Positions 1-8,220 of a stretch of DNA of 46,899 nucleotides are shown here, piece after piece (the first letter of the stretch is position 1; each line of letters starts with the position of its first letter). Source of the DNA: Nonomuraea basaltis (GTDB taxonomy: Bacteria > Actinomycetota > Actinomycetes > Streptosporangiales > Streptosporangiaceae). The notes under the pieces were generated by a model. It was not told the DNA's origin, did no database searches, and worked only from the letters and a program-made list of their open reading frames with translations. The stretch covers positions 1 through 46,899 of the forward strand of contig NZ_VCJS01000096.1 of the NCBI RefSeq assembly GCF_005893125.1, given 5' to 3'. Both the position numbers and the translations under genes were made by a program.

Positions 1-1116
1 TCACCCTCTGTCGTGTATCAGAGACAGGAGCAAGGCGGTGCCGGTCAGGGCGATGATGATGCCGCTGATCAACCCTAGCCAGCCCAGCACCACGTCCCCT
101 GCGATCGACGCGGTCACCGTGACCAGCACGCCGAGCACCAGCACCCCTGCCGTGTGGGTCAGCGTGACCGTGGCCGCCACCGTGCAGGCGTCCCGGAGCC
201 GCCCGTCGCGCCCGGCCAGGTACGCGGCCATGACCGTCTTGCCGTGGCCCGGCATGGCGGCGTGCACGGCGCCGAGCACCAGCGACAGCAGCAGGGCCAG
301 CAGTCCGAGCGGCACGGTCAGCCGGTCGGTTCTCAGCAGCCCGTTGAGCCGGTCGGCCAGCATGCCGGTGTAGCGGGTGACTATGTCCACGCCCGGCACG
401 CTCACGGCCGTCTCCTCTTTTCCGGTGCCCGGTTCCGCCGTGAACCGTGCCTGCCTGATGTCGAGCGGCGAGCTGAGCAGGTCGGCCGGGTAGTGGCGCA
501 GCCCGCCCGACACGCTCCGCGCGGGCACGTCGGACTGGCTGATCCGGACACCCTGGCCGCTCGCGGTGATCTCCCGCCAGCCGACGGTGTCGTCTCTGTA
601 GTGATTGGCGAAGGTGAGGGCGAGCGGCCGGTCCACCCGGACGGACGCGGCCAGGCGGCACGTCAGCCTGCTGGTCTGTAGTCCTGCCGCCCCTGGCTGA
701 TAGGCGAAGGACGTCTCGGTGACACGCCAGGCCAGCGGCTGCCCGCCGGCCTCCGCGCGGACCGCGCCGCTCAGCTCGGCACAGGCGCGCCGCGCGTACG
801 CGCTCGCCGGCTCGCCCGGCCGGGCGTTCTGCCGCTGCTGCAGGGTGGGGATCTCGGCGCTGTCCACGATCGCGGCGTCCTCGATCCGGTCCTGGTAGAC
901 CACCAGCGCGTCGTAGCGATTGACGCTGAAGTTCCCCAGCGGATGCGCCAATCGGCCGACGACGGCCCTGGAGGCGGCGGCTTGGCCGACGTCGGCATCA
1001 GAGGCGGCGGGAACGGCGAAAACTGCGGCGCCCAAGGCGATGACGGCCAGGACTGTGCCAGTGCGGGCGCCATTGGCCAGAACCGTGGCGGCGCGGACGC
1101 GCTGAGAGGCGATCAT
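1..1116 (-). CDS. NicO-type nickel/cobalt transporter-like protein, apparently short
   Basis: Likely integral membrane metal-handling protein of 371 residues. An N-terminal hydrophobic segment (about 18-37) is followed by an extracytoplasmic domain opening with HPLGNFSVNRYD (58-69), a signature I associate with actinobacterial NicO-family proteins. Membrane segments then carry the NicO-like motif HAAMPGHGKT (285-294), with His285, His291 and His321 as candidate metal ligands. The start overlaps the stop of the TPR gene (ATGA at 1116-1113), so translation is probably coupled. The stop lies on the first three bases of the window. NicO proteins usually have a His-rich loop and a further group of membrane helices; here the protein ends after about three helices. 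It is therefore a short form, or it is truncated or frameshifted with the rest beyond the window. Metal specificity is not shown. Confidence 0.7.
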   Translation of the reverse strand: MIASQRVRAATVLANGARTGTVLAVIALGAAVFAVPAASDADVGQAAASRAVVGRLAHPLGNFSVNRYDALVVYQDRIEDAAIVDSAEIPTLQQRQNARPGEPASAYARRACAELSGAVRAEAGGQPLAWRVTETSFAYQPGAAGLQTSRLTCRLAASVRVDRPLALTFANHYRDDTVGWREITASGQGVRISQSDVPARSVSGGLRHYPADLLSSPLDIRQARFTAEPGTGKEETAVSVPGVDIVTRYTGMLADRLNGLLRTDRLTVPLGLLALLLSLVLGAVHAAMPGHGKTVMAAYLAGRDGRLRDACTVAATVTLTHTAGVLVLGVLVTVTASIAGDVVLGWLGLISGIIIALTGTALLLSLIHDRG

Positions 1117-2426
1117 GCCGCGTGAGCCGATCCGGCGAACGCCGGGTGGGTCGATTCGGCGAGGGCTGCGCGGGTGCGGGCCGCTCCGATCGGCGAGAAG
1201 TGCGGGTTGATGGACAGGGCCTCGGTCAGATAGGCGTGCGCGGCGTCCCGGTGCCCGAGCGCCCGCTCGATCTCGCCCCGGTGATAGGCGAACAGCGCGT
1301 TGCGCCCGCCAAGCCGGGCGGCGCGCTCGGCGTACGTGGCGGCCTCGGCGTGGCGGCCCGCGCGGTGCAGTGCCCAGCCGAGGGCGTCGGCCACCTCCAC
1401 GCTCTGCCGCCGTTTCCACTCCGCCCGCAAGCGCCGCACGGCAACGGCCGGATCACCGTGGTCGGCCTCGAACCGCCCCACGGCCAGGTCGTCGCCCACC
1501 CCACGCGCAGCCAGCAACTTCTCCTGCGCGGCGAACACCGCGTACTGCCGCCCCGCCCCGGCCCGGTCACCGAGGTGTTCCAGCAGTTCGCCGTATTCGA
1601 CCACGTAGGAAGGTGCGCGGGCCACGGCGGCGGCGTAGTCGCGCAGTGCCTCGGCGGTACGGCCCAGCGCGGCCAGGGCGCGGCCCCGGCCCGCCAGCGA
1701 CGGCGCATGCTGAGGCGAGGCGGCAAGGGCCTGGTCGTAGGCGGCGACGGCGCCGTGCGCGTCCCCCGAGCTCCAAGCCAGCTCGCCCAGTTGCCACAGG
1801 CAGAAGGCGTATTCGACGGAGTTCGCGGCGATCTCGCGGGCCCGCTCCAGCGCGAGCCGCGCGCGGCCGTCGTGCCCACGCAGGTGTTCGACGTGGGCGA
1901 CGCGGGTGAAGGAGGCGAGGTCGGGCCGCCCGTCGAGCATGCGCCGGAGGCTGGCCTCGGCCCGTTCGTAGTCGCCCAGCTCCAGGTAGGCGTCGGTGAG
2001 CACGCCGTACAAAGGCCACCGGTACGGCGCCGCCGCCCGGGCCCGCGAACCCCAGCGCAGTCCCCCGGCGAAGTCGTGCCTGGCATTGGCCAGCGCCCCC
2101 ATCCCGATCATGGCGTCGACGTCGCCGGGGGACAGGCGTAGGGAGCGTTCGAAGGCCCCTTGTGCCTTGCCGTGGTAGGCGGTGTCCCCGCTGCCGCGCG
2201 CCTGCTCCAGGTAGGTGTGGCCGAGGCTCGCCCAGGTCGCCGCGTCGTCCGGGTGGCGGCGCAGGTGCTCCTGGGCGAGGTCGATGTACGCCTCCGGAGA
2301 CCGCCCCGCGGGCCGGCGCGGCGGCTCGTTTCCGCGCAGCAGGCCGCCGGGAGCGAACAGGGCCAGCAACGCGCCGCCCAGCAGCGCGCAGGCCAGCAGG
2401 GGCAGGAGTCTCCGTATGCGTGTCAT
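1113..2426 (-). CDS. Membrane-anchored TPR-repeat protein
   Basis: 437 residues. An N-terminal hydrophobic helix (about 8-27, Leu/Ala-rich) acts as signal anchor. The rest is alpha-helical and built of tetratricopeptide repeats, for example the segments containing AATWASLGHTYLEQA and AVAAYDQALAASPQHAPSLA, with the usual W/L-G-Y-A-P pattern. TPR proteins are protein-protein scaffolds, so this one probably holds together the exported partners of the run. It starts 13 bases after the DUF4331 stop and overlaps the NicO-like start by 4 bases, so these three genes form one transcription unit. The ribosome site is weak (GGAACGAT). I recognise no catalytic motif. The same trio (DUF4331, TPR, NicO-like) recurs in actinomycetes as far as I recall. 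Confidence 0.8.
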   Translation of the reverse strand: MTRIRRLLPLLACALLGGALLALFAPGGLLRGNEPPRRPAGRSPEAYIDLAQEHLRRHPDDAATWASLGHTYLEQARGSGDTAYHGKAQGAFERSLRLSPGDVDAMIGMGALANARHDFAGGLRWGSRARAAAPYRWPLYGVLTDAYLELGDYERAEASLRRMLDGRPDLASFTRVAHVEHLRGHDGRARLALERAREIAANSVEYAFCLWQLGELAWSSGDAHGAVAAYDQALAASPQHAPSLAGRGRALAALGRTAEALRDYAAAVARAPSYVVEYGELLEHLGDRAGAGRQYAVFAAQEKLLAARGVGDDLAVGRFEADHGDPAVAVRRLRAEWKRRQSVEVADALGWALHRAGRHAEAATYAERAARLGGRNALFAYHRGEIERALGHRDAAHAYLTEALSINPHFSPIGAARTRAALAESTHPAFAGSAHAA

Positions 2427-2439
2427 GGGATCGTTCCGT

Positions 2440-3825
2440 TTAGACGATGACGCCCGGGAGTGCCAGGTACGGGAAGGCGTCGGTGATGGGCTGGGTGAGG
2501 AAAGTGGGATTGTCCTCGTCCACCACGTCAGGCTTGCCCCGTCCGGCTGGCTCGCCGAGCAGCATCCGCAGGTTGATGGTCACCACGTCGTCGGTGAGGC
2601 GGCGGCCGTTTGGATAGCCCTGCTTGTCGCCCCCGAGGTAGCCGTACTGGTTGGGCTTGGCGGCGACGGGGGTGCTCATGTTGAGCCGCAGTTCCTCGGC
2701 CCGCTGGATGCCCGACACGTCCCGGTTGAGGAGCTGGGAGTTGAGGTCGTCATCGATCGGCCCATTACGCCCGGTGCTCAGGCCGGTGAGATAGATCTCT
2801 TCCAGGTCCTTGCGCGGTGTGGCCGGAGTCGACGCGCCGGCCCTGGGGGCGACGACCTTGGCCTGCTCCGGGTCGAGCGTGGCGGGGACGACCGTGCCGC
2901 CGTTCTCGTCGCCCTCTGGCATGGTGCCGTTGAAGCGGTCGCGGGAGTTCTTGGGGATGATGACCTCGTTGTAGTTGGGGTTCCCCAGCCTTGAGACCTG
3001 CTTGTAGGCCCCAGAGCCGGAGCCGAGCAGGCCGGTGGACTTGCGCGCGGCCGTCGTCCAGACGCCGATGACCGGGTTGGCCGCCGGGTCGCCGCCGAGC
3101 GCCAGCTCCGACTTGGGCAGTTGCAGGGCGATGGAGTTGACGTTCATCGGCACGCCGGTCTTGATGTCGGGGAACGGCAGGCCGAAGCGCAGCAGCATGA
3201 CCGCCTTGTTGTCGCCGAAGAACGGGTCGGCTGCGGCGCCGGTGAACACCTTCCCGCCGCCGGGCAGGTCGAGCACGGCCTTGCGGCGCATCGTCCCGTA
3301 GTTGGGCGTGACCAGGGAGCCCATGTTGGTGGGGGCCACGTACCCGTCCTTGATCAGGGTCTCCTCCGGCCGGCCGGGCCGCAGCCTGGTCAGCGTGAAG
3401 CCCTGCTCGACCAGGGAGTCCAACGGCCCGGCCTGGTGCTCGCGCTTGCGGACGAACGAGGGCACCGGCAGGCCCTTGTTGCGGAAGGTCCACCGGTAGG
3501 TGACGGCGGGCTTGCCGGTGCCGGTGTTGTCGACGTGGATCTCGTAACGGGCGTTCGTGTCGAACTGGTAGGGCTTGTGATCGAACTGGAACGGGACGTA
3601 GTTCGCGATGACGGTGACGGTGTCGGGCTTCTCGGGGCTGGTGAAGGCGTACAGGTCGGCGGCGTCGATCTGCTTGTTCGCCATCGTGTAGGGGGCGTCC
3701 CAGTGGCTGGTCGCCGTGCCGGGGGCCATGGCGGGCCCGAGCAGCACGGTGGCCGCCAGCACGGCCGTCGAGGCGGCGGCGACGGCGAGCCACGTCCACC
3801 TGCCGGGGTTTCCGGTGTGGCGCAT
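2440..3825 (-). CDS. Secreted DUF4331 family protein
   Basis: 461 residues. It has a signal peptide (TWLAVAAASTAVLAATVLLG core, about 11-30). The mature protein begins with SHWDAP, close to the SHREAP/SHRDAP motif at the start of DUF4331 proteins, followed by DAADLYAFTSP and VTVIANYVPFQ, also typical. DUF4331 is a beta-rich exported domain without an established biochemical role; Asp/His residues near the start suggest metal binding, which is inference. The length is normal for the family. The ribosome site GAGAGG lies 7 bases before the ATG. It heads the tight TPR and NicO-like genes and follows a secreted protein gene after an 81-base gap, so co-expression is likely. Confidence 0.85.
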   Translation of the reverse strand: MRHTGNPGRWTWLAVAAASTAVLAATVLLGPAMAPGTATSHWDAPYTMANKQIDAADLYAFTSPEKPDTVTVIANYVPFQFDHKPYQFDTNARYEIHVDNTGTGKPAVTYRWTFRNKGLPVPSFVRKREHQAGPLDSLVEQGFTLTRLRPGRPEETLIKDGYVAPTNMGSLVTPNYGTMRRKAVLDLPGGGKVFTGAAADPFFGDNKAVMLLRFGLPFPDIKTGVPMNVNSIALQLPKSELALGGDPAANPVIGVWTTAARKSTGLLGSGSGAYKQVSRLGNPNYNEVIIPKNSRDRFNGTMPEGDENGGTVVPATLDPEQAKVVAPRAGASTPATPRKDLEEIYLTGLSTGRNGPIDDDLNSQLLNRDVSGIQRAEELRLNMSTPVAAKPNQYGYLGGDKQGYPNGRRLTDDVVTINLRMLLGEPAGRGKPDVVDEDNPTFLTQPITDAFPYLALPGVIV

Positions 3826-3906
3826 CGTGTTCCTCTCTTCAGGGGGCGCGCCCGCAGCGCGGGCGGCGGGCGCGTGGTTCTCAGGGGACTGTGGGCGTCC
3901 GCAGGG

Positions 3907-4566
3907 TCACGGCACGTACTGGACGACCGCGTCGAGGTTGGCGAGGTAGTCACCCTCGTTCAGCTGGATGCCGGTGAGCTCCCTGACCTTCTCCGACAGG
4001 TAGGCGCTGACGTAGAAGGGCCAGTACTTGGGCCCGATGCCGCCTTCGAATGGACGGGGCGTGGGAACGTTCCAAGCGAACTCATGCAGCTTGTACGTGG
4101 CCACGAGCTGCTCGCCCTGCCCCTGGCCGTCGATCTCGACCTGCGCGTGGGCGCCGTCGGGGCGCAGGTAGACATCGTGGATGGCGACCCGGTGGCCGCT
4201 CTTGTCGTCGACCAGTGTGAATCCGCCCGGGTAGTAGACGCCGTTGCACGGGTCGATGTGGTCCTGCTTCCAGCCGATGGGCATGTAGACGCCCCTGTTG
4301 CCGGGCTTGGCCTGCATCGGCGCGATGCCTTCGACGCGCACGCCGCGCTCGTTCATCAGCCTGACGATCTCGTCGCCGAAGTCGAAGTCCGCGTGCCCCT
4401 TCGGCCCGAAGTACGGCAGCCTGAAGCATCCGGCGGTGGGCGGGTCGATGGATGGGGCTCCCGTAATCGGGGGGAACGGCCCGGCGGCGGCAGGGGAGGC
4501 CGGCGCCGCGAGGAAGAGCGCCGAGCCGAGGGCGAGCATGTGGGCGAGGCGTACGAGGACACGCAT
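3907..4566 (-). CDS. Secreted protein of unknown family (paralogue A)
   Basis: 219 residues with a clear Sec signal peptide (hydrophobic core about 8-22, cleavage near ASPAAA). I do not recognise the family. It resembles the next upstream product: both carry a pattern G-V-x(2)-E-x-I near the middle, then a P-(I/V)-G motif, a Cys, YPGGF, and later GGIGP. Here these read RGVRVEGIAPM, YMPIGWKQDHIDPCNGVYY and FEGGIGPKYWPFY. The gap to the DUF4331 gene is 81 bases and to paralogue B 124 bases. Start ATG has AAAGGTGA upstream. The protein is probably exported and works in the cell envelope with the DUF4331/TPR/NicO-like set; that role is inferred from position only. Confidence 0.75.
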   Translation of the reverse strand: MRVLVRLAHMLALGSALFLAAPASPAAAGPFPPITGAPSIDPPTAGCFRLPYFGPKGHADFDFGDEIVRLMNERGVRVEGIAPMQAKPGNRGVYMPIGWKQDHIDPCNGVYYPGGFTLVDDKSGHRVAIHDVYLRPDGAHAQVEIDGQGQGEQLVATYKLHEFAWNVPTPRPFEGGIGPKYWPFYVSAYLSEKVRELTGIQLNEGDYLANLDAVVQYVP

Positions 4567-4673
4567 GCCTGATCACCTTTCCTGGGTGGAGGATTTGCAG
4601 GCCAACTCTGACCTGCGATGATTCACCCGCGATTGTGCGGGCGTGCCGAGCGGGCACCCCCTCGTGAGAGGCG

Positions 4674-4690
4674 CCCGCGGAAGGCGCGGG
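4674..4690 (-). terminator. Short GC hairpin after paralogue B
   Basis: CCCGCG and CGCGGG form a 6-bp stem with a 5-base loop, directly after the stop codon of the secreted protein gene. There is no T tract. It may attenuate rather than end transcription, because the next gene lies 124 bases on in the same direction. Confidence 0.35.
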
Positions 4691-5470
4691 TCAGAACACG
4701 CTGCGCGGGTCCGGGAACCACGACGCGGGCCCGCCGCGCTGGATCGCGTTGGCGACGACGTTGAGCCCCACCATGCCGAGCGAGGTGCCGGACGGGATGG
4801 GCCTGCTCGGCGCTCCCCGCCACGCGATGTCCAGGTCAGCCCAGTGCAGGCCGCCGTGGAAGTCCGTGCCGAGCGTGCTGTTGAGGTCGTCGGCCCACAC
4901 GGCGTCCATGGACAGGACGACCTTGAGCGGACCGATGCCGCCGTTGTGCGGGACGAAGTTCCCCGGGGCGAGCGCCGGCGGGACGCGGAAGTTGACCATG
5001 GTGAGCTCACCGCCCGGGCGGGGATTCCCGTTGACGAACGGGGTGGCGAGGAACTTGCTGTCGGCCACGGCCGCGAACAGCACCCAGAATGTGTCGATCT
5101 CGTAGACCGTGCCGGTCGACTCCTTGATGAACCGGAAGCCGCCGGGGTAACAGACCCGGCCGCTGGGCGTCTCGATGTTGTCGTAGCGCTCGCCGACCGG
5201 CAGCCAGGCGGCCGTGCCGCCGTCGACCATCCTGATGGGCTCGATCGCCTCCATCGTGACGCCTGCCCGTTTCAGCCCATCGAGGAATTCGCTGGAGAAG
5301 CCTGCCTTCGCACTGCCCTCCTTGGACAGGTAGCGGCCGATCTCGCCTTCGGCCAGGCACCCGCCTCCGGGAGTGCCGGGTGGGGGAGCCGCGGCGAGCG
5401 CCGCCTGACCGGACAGCAGCAGCGCGGCCATGGCGCCGCCGGCGACGAGTGAGACGCGCTTCAAGCGCAT
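4691..5470 (-). CDS. Secreted protein of unknown family (paralogue B)
   Basis: 259 residues with a signal peptide (VSLVAGGAMAALLLSG core, cleavage near ALAA). It shares a scattered but collinear set of motifs with the following gene: AGVTMEAIEPIRM, AAWLPVGERYDNIETPSGR, VCYPGGFRFI and GGIGPLKVVLSMDAVW. I do not recognise the family and see no catalytic triad or lipobox. It is the first gene of a five-gene minus-strand run. Ribosome site GGAG sits about 9 bases before the ATG. A candidate promoter with an inverted repeat lies 50-80 bases upstream. Two diverged copies of one secreted family beside a metal-transporter-like gene could be periplasmic carriers or sensors, which is speculation. Confidence 0.75.
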   Translation of the reverse strand: MRLKRVSLVAGGAMAALLLSGQAALAAAPPPGTPGGGCLAEGEIGRYLSKEGSAKAGFSSEFLDGLKRAGVTMEAIEPIRMVDGGTAAWLPVGERYDNIETPSGRVCYPGGFRFIKESTGTVYEIDTFWVLFAAVADSKFLATPFVNGNPRPGGELTMVNFRVPPALAPGNFVPHNGGIGPLKVVLSMDAVWADDLNSTLGTDFHGGLHWADLDIAWRGAPSRPIPSGTSLGMVGLNVVANAIQRGGPASWFPDPRSVF

Positions 5471-5523
5471 TCTTCTGCTCCTTCACGGAGGTTGCGGGGG
5501 ACAAGCGCTGGCCAGCACCTCCA

Positions 5524-5553
5524 TAAATACCTAGAGTAGTCATCCAACTACAA
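5524..5553 (-). promoter_or_regulatory. Candidate promoter and operator of the DUF4331 run
   Basis: On the minus strand, TTGTAG (5553-5548), an 18-base spacer and TATTTA (5529-5524) fit a housekeeping promoter. The spacer holds the inverted repeat GTAGT-6-ACTAC (5536-5551), a plausible regulator site. The leader to the ATG at 5470 would be about 45 bases. Confidence 0.4.
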
Positions 5554-5746
5554 GAGGTAAGTGAAGAAAAATGCAAGACAGGGACCAGGCCCATCTCGGC
5601 CTCCGCGACATCGAACTCTTCACCAGCCTTCACCGGCCATCCCGCCTTCTCCGGGGCGGGCGGCCAGATCGGTGCACAGGCCGCGGGCGGAGATGATGGC
5701 TAGCTCGCCGGCACGCTTGCGTAGTAGCCAGAGCGTTACATACGGA

Positions 5747-6322
5747 TCAGCGGGTGAGGATGCCGCGGATCGTCTGTTCGGTGAGCTGGTGACGGAAGGT
5801 GGCGTCGGTGGCGTCGGCTCCGGCCATCGACCGGCCGAGGACCGCCAGGAGAAGGCCGCCGAGCACGGCGTTGGCCGCGTCGGTGATGTCGTCGACGGCG
5901 AAGGCGCCGGCCTTTCGGCCCTCGGCGAGTAGATCGCGTAGCGGGCCGGCGATCCAGGTGTCGTTGGCCGCGAGGACCTCGCTCATGCGTCCACTGGCCC
6001 CCAGGGCACCGAGCAGGCCGGCGCATGTTCCGGGGTGGTGGCCGAGGTATTCGGCCAGTGCGGAGACCATGGCCCGTAGCTGCGGCTCGGGCGGCTCGCT
6101 GGGTGTCATCGCGGCCTGCACCGCCTGGGCTCCTCGCTTGGCGTGTGCGGTGAGCAGGAAGGTCAGCAGGTCTTCGCGGCCGGAGAAGTAGTAGTACAGC
6201 GTCGCACGCGACGCGCCCACCAGCTGTGCGACGTCCTCCAGTCGAGGCGGCGGGTCGTTGTGCAGCACGTGTTCGCTGACATCCAGCAGGCGTTGGGCCA
6301 GATCCGCGGGTGGGTTCTTCAC
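5747..6322 (-). CDS. TetR family repressor
   Basis: 191 residues, GTG start. The N-terminal helix-turn-helix spans about 10-55 and includes RLEDVAQLVGASRATLYYYF, a standard TetR recognition segment ending in the F/Y-rich motif before the effector domain. The C-terminal helical domain should bind a small ligand. The gene is divergent from the redox operon starting at 6379, with only 56 bases between starts. That gap holds a direct/inverted repeat over the operon's -10 region, so the protein probably represses the dehydrogenase operon and itself. No good ribosome site precedes the GTG, so the transcript may be leaderless. The effector is unknown. Confidence 0.88.
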   Translation of the reverse strand: MKNPPADLAQRLLDVSEHVLHNDPPPRLEDVAQLVGASRATLYYYFSGREDLLTFLLTAHAKRGAQAVQAAMTPSEPPEPQLRAMVSALAEYLGHHPGTCAGLLGALGASGRMSEVLAANDTWIAGPLRDLLAEGRKAGAFAVDDITDAANAVLGGLLLAVLGRSMAGADATDATFRHQLTEQTIRGILTR

Positions 6323-6341
6323 GCCGAGAAAGCCTATCGTC

Positions 6342-6374
6342 TTGAGTTTCGACCTAAGTCTAGATTACAGTCTA
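6342..6374 (+). promoter_or_regulatory. Promoter and TetR-type operator, leaderless start
   Basis: TTGAGT (6342-6347), an 18-base spacer and TACAGT (6366-6371) place transcription start at about 6378, next to the ATG at 6379. No ribosome site is present, so the dehydrogenase mRNA is probably leaderless. AGTCTA occurs at 6357-6362 and 6369-6374 (12-base period), and TCTAGA at 6359-6364 is a palindrome. These overlap the -10 box, as expected for TetR repression. Confidence 0.5.
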
Positions 6375-6378
6375 AAAC

Positions 6379-7209
6379 ATGGTTGAAATCTTGTCCTATG
6401 GGCCGTGGGCAGTGATCACAGGAGCGTCCTCCGGCATCGGCAAAGCCTTCGCCGAACATCTCGCCGCAGCCGGTCTGGATCTGGTCCTGGCCGCTCGTTC
6501 CACCGACAAGCTCCAAGCAGTGGGCGAAACGCTGTCCCGCCGCTACGGCATCGCGCACCGGGTGGTCACCGTCGACCTCAGCCAACCGGCCGGAGCCTCG
6601 ACCATCGTGGAGGCGACCGAAGACCTCGACGTCGGGCTGCTGGTCTCCAACGCCGGAGGCGGCCGCCCGGGGCGGCTGCTCGATCAATCACTGCCCGACC
6701 TGCACGACCGTCTCACCCTCAACGCCGTCACCCATCTGGACCTGGTCCACGCCTTCGCACCCCGGCTGATGGCCCGCGGCCACGTCCATCGCCGGGGCGG
6801 CATCGTGCTGGTCTCCGCGCACGGCGCGCTGCAGGGCCTGCCGAACATGGCACACGAGAGCGCGGCCAAGGCTTACGTGCTCAACCTGGGCGAGGCTCTG
6901 CACCACGAGCTCGCGCCCGCCGGCGTGAGCGTCACCGTGATGCTGCCCGGCAATGTCGACACCCCGATCATCGACGCCTTCGGCCTGGACCGCTCGACCC
7001 TTCCGATCCGCCCCCAGCCTGCCGACAGGGCCGTCGCCGAGTTCATGACGGCCTTCCTCAAAGGGCGGACCACGCACATCCCCGGCAGGTTGATGCGGGT
7101 GATGACCCGGCTCATGCCGCGCGCCCGAGCCGTGCGGATGAACGGCCGCATGCTCGGCCGGGCCGCCCGCAACCTCACCGACCGCGGCTCGGCCCGGGCC
7201 GAGCCGTGA
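6379..7209 (+). CDS. Short-chain dehydrogenase/reductase lacking the catalytic Tyr
   Basis: 276 residues, classical SDR length. The cofactor motif TGASSGIG is at 14-21, the NAGG motif at 91-94 and the active-site Ser equivalent at Ser146 in GIVLVSA. The YxxxK motif is altered: the sequence reads MAHESAAKAYVL, so position 160 is Glu (codon GAG at 6856-6858) where catalytic Tyr is expected, while Lys164 is kept. The enzyme may be inactive, act on another chemistry, or use another residue. It heads an operon whose next gene overlaps its stop (GTGA). Divergent TetR control is likely. The Rossmann fold assignment is firm; the substrate is unknown. Confidence 0.85.
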   Translation: MVEILSYGPWAVITGASSGIGKAFAEHLAAAGLDLVLAARSTDKLQAVGETLSRRYGIAHRVVTVDLSQPAGASTIVEATEDLDVGLLVSNAGGGRPGRLLDQSLPDLHDRLTLNAVTHLDLVHAFAPRLMARGHVHRRGGIVLVSAHGALQGLPNMAHESAAKAYVLNLGEALHHELAPAGVSVTVMLPGNVDTPIIDAFGLDRSTLPIRPQPADRAVAEFMTAFLKGRTTHIPGRLMRVMTRLMPRARAVRMNGRMLGRAARNLTDRGSARAEP

Positions 7210-7649
7210 CCACCCCCAGCCTCTCGCCGCGGATGATCCGCCTCAGCCGCATCCCGCACCTGCTTCTCACCTGTGGCCTCCCCGTGGGACCGCTGGTACT
7301 GCTGCGCACCCGCGGCAGACACAGCGGACTACCCCGCACCGTCCCGGTCGCCACGCTGCGCCACGACGGCCACCAGTGGCTGGTCTCCCCCTTCGGCGAC
7401 ACCCACTGGGTTCGCAACCTCCGCGCCGACGGCCGAGCCGAACTCGGCCGCGGACACCGATTCCGCCCGGTACGGCTCGTCGAAGTAGATGACGACCGCA
7501 AGCCCGAGATCCTGCGCGCCTACCGCCGCGCCTTCGGCCTGGTGCCCTTCGTCCGAGACGCCTTCGACGCCGGTGCCGACGACCGGCCCCAGGTCTTCGC
7601 CATCGAGGTGCACCGCCACCCGGCCTTCCTCATCCAGCCCGCCGGCTGA
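7206..7649 (+). CDS. F420-type nitroreductase family oxidoreductase
   Basis: 147 residues from a GTG that overlaps the dehydrogenase stop (GTGA at 7206-7209), implying coupled translation. The frame is open upstream but only the part from this GTG has family character. The body contains LLRTRGRHSGLPRTVPVA and HQWLVSPFGDTHWVRNLRA, typical of the deazaflavin-dependent nitroreductase (Ddn-like) split-barrel family: a conserved RTxGRxSG motif, then a W-V-x-N-L-R/A segment that contacts F420. Such enzymes use reduced F420 to reduce quinones, nitro compounds or enones. The physiological substrate is not predictable. Operon partners suggest detoxification or redox balance. Confidence 0.8.
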   Translation: MTTPSLSPRMIRLSRIPHLLLTCGLPVGPLVLLRTRGRHSGLPRTVPVATLRHDGHQWLVSPFGDTHWVRNLRADGRAELGRGHRFRPVRLVEVDDDRKPEILRAYRRAFGLVPFVRDAFDAGADDRPQVFAIEVHRHPAFLIQPAG

Positions 7650-7676
7650 GCCGTCTCAACACCAAGGAGCAGCCCC

Positions 7677-8135
7677 GTGACCACGACAGCCGCACCCGCT
7701 ACGCAGACCTACCACCTCTTCATCCGGGCCACCCCACAGCAGATCTGGGACGCCGTCACCAAGCCCGAATACACCACCGGATACCTGTTCGGTGCCCTGG
7801 TCGAGACGACGGGCGACATCGGCTCACCGTTTCGCTACCACTCGCCGGATCGATCCAGCCTCTGGGGCGACGAGACCGTCCTGGACGCCGACCCGCCCCA
7901 CCGGCTCGTCGTCGGCTACCGCGGCCTGTACAACCCCGAGCTGGCAGCCGAACCGGCCAGCCGGGTGTCCTGGCAGATCGAGCCCGGCGACAACGGCGTA
8001 TGCCTGCTCACCGTCGTGCACGACCGGCTCGAAGCCGCCCCCAAGACGGCCGCCCAAGTGGACGGCCCCAGCTGGATGCGCGTACTGAGCGGCCTGAAGA
8101 CCCTGCTCGAGACCGGCGAGCCCCTCAACGCCTAG
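7677..8135 (+). CDS. SRPBCC (AHSA1-like) domain protein
   Basis: 152 residues. The GTG start at 7677 is fixed by AAGGAG 8-9 bases upstream. The whole protein is one START-like fold of the AHSA1/SRPBCC group: it opens with YHLFIRATPQQIWDAVT and has LVVGYRGLY, SRVSWQIEP and PSWMRVLSGLKTLLETG, the usual order of strands and final helix. These proteins bind hydrophobic ligands in a deep pocket or act as polyketide-like cyclases or chaperone cofactors. It lies 27 bases after the nitroreductase gene in the same operon. Ligand unknown. Confidence 0.85.
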   Translation: MTTTAAPATQTYHLFIRATPQQIWDAVTKPEYTTGYLFGALVETTGDIGSPFRYHSPDRSSLWGDETVLDADPPHRLVVGYRGLYNPELAAEPASRVSWQIEPGDNGVCLLTVVHDRLEAAPKTAAQVDGPSWMRVLSGLKTLLETGEPLNA

Positions 8136-8220
8136 CAGATCTCAACACTCCACCCTGGCAGCGTGCCGGCGCCCCGCGCCCGGCAGTCATGCGCCATGCA
8201 CGATTACCGAAGGGGATCAC

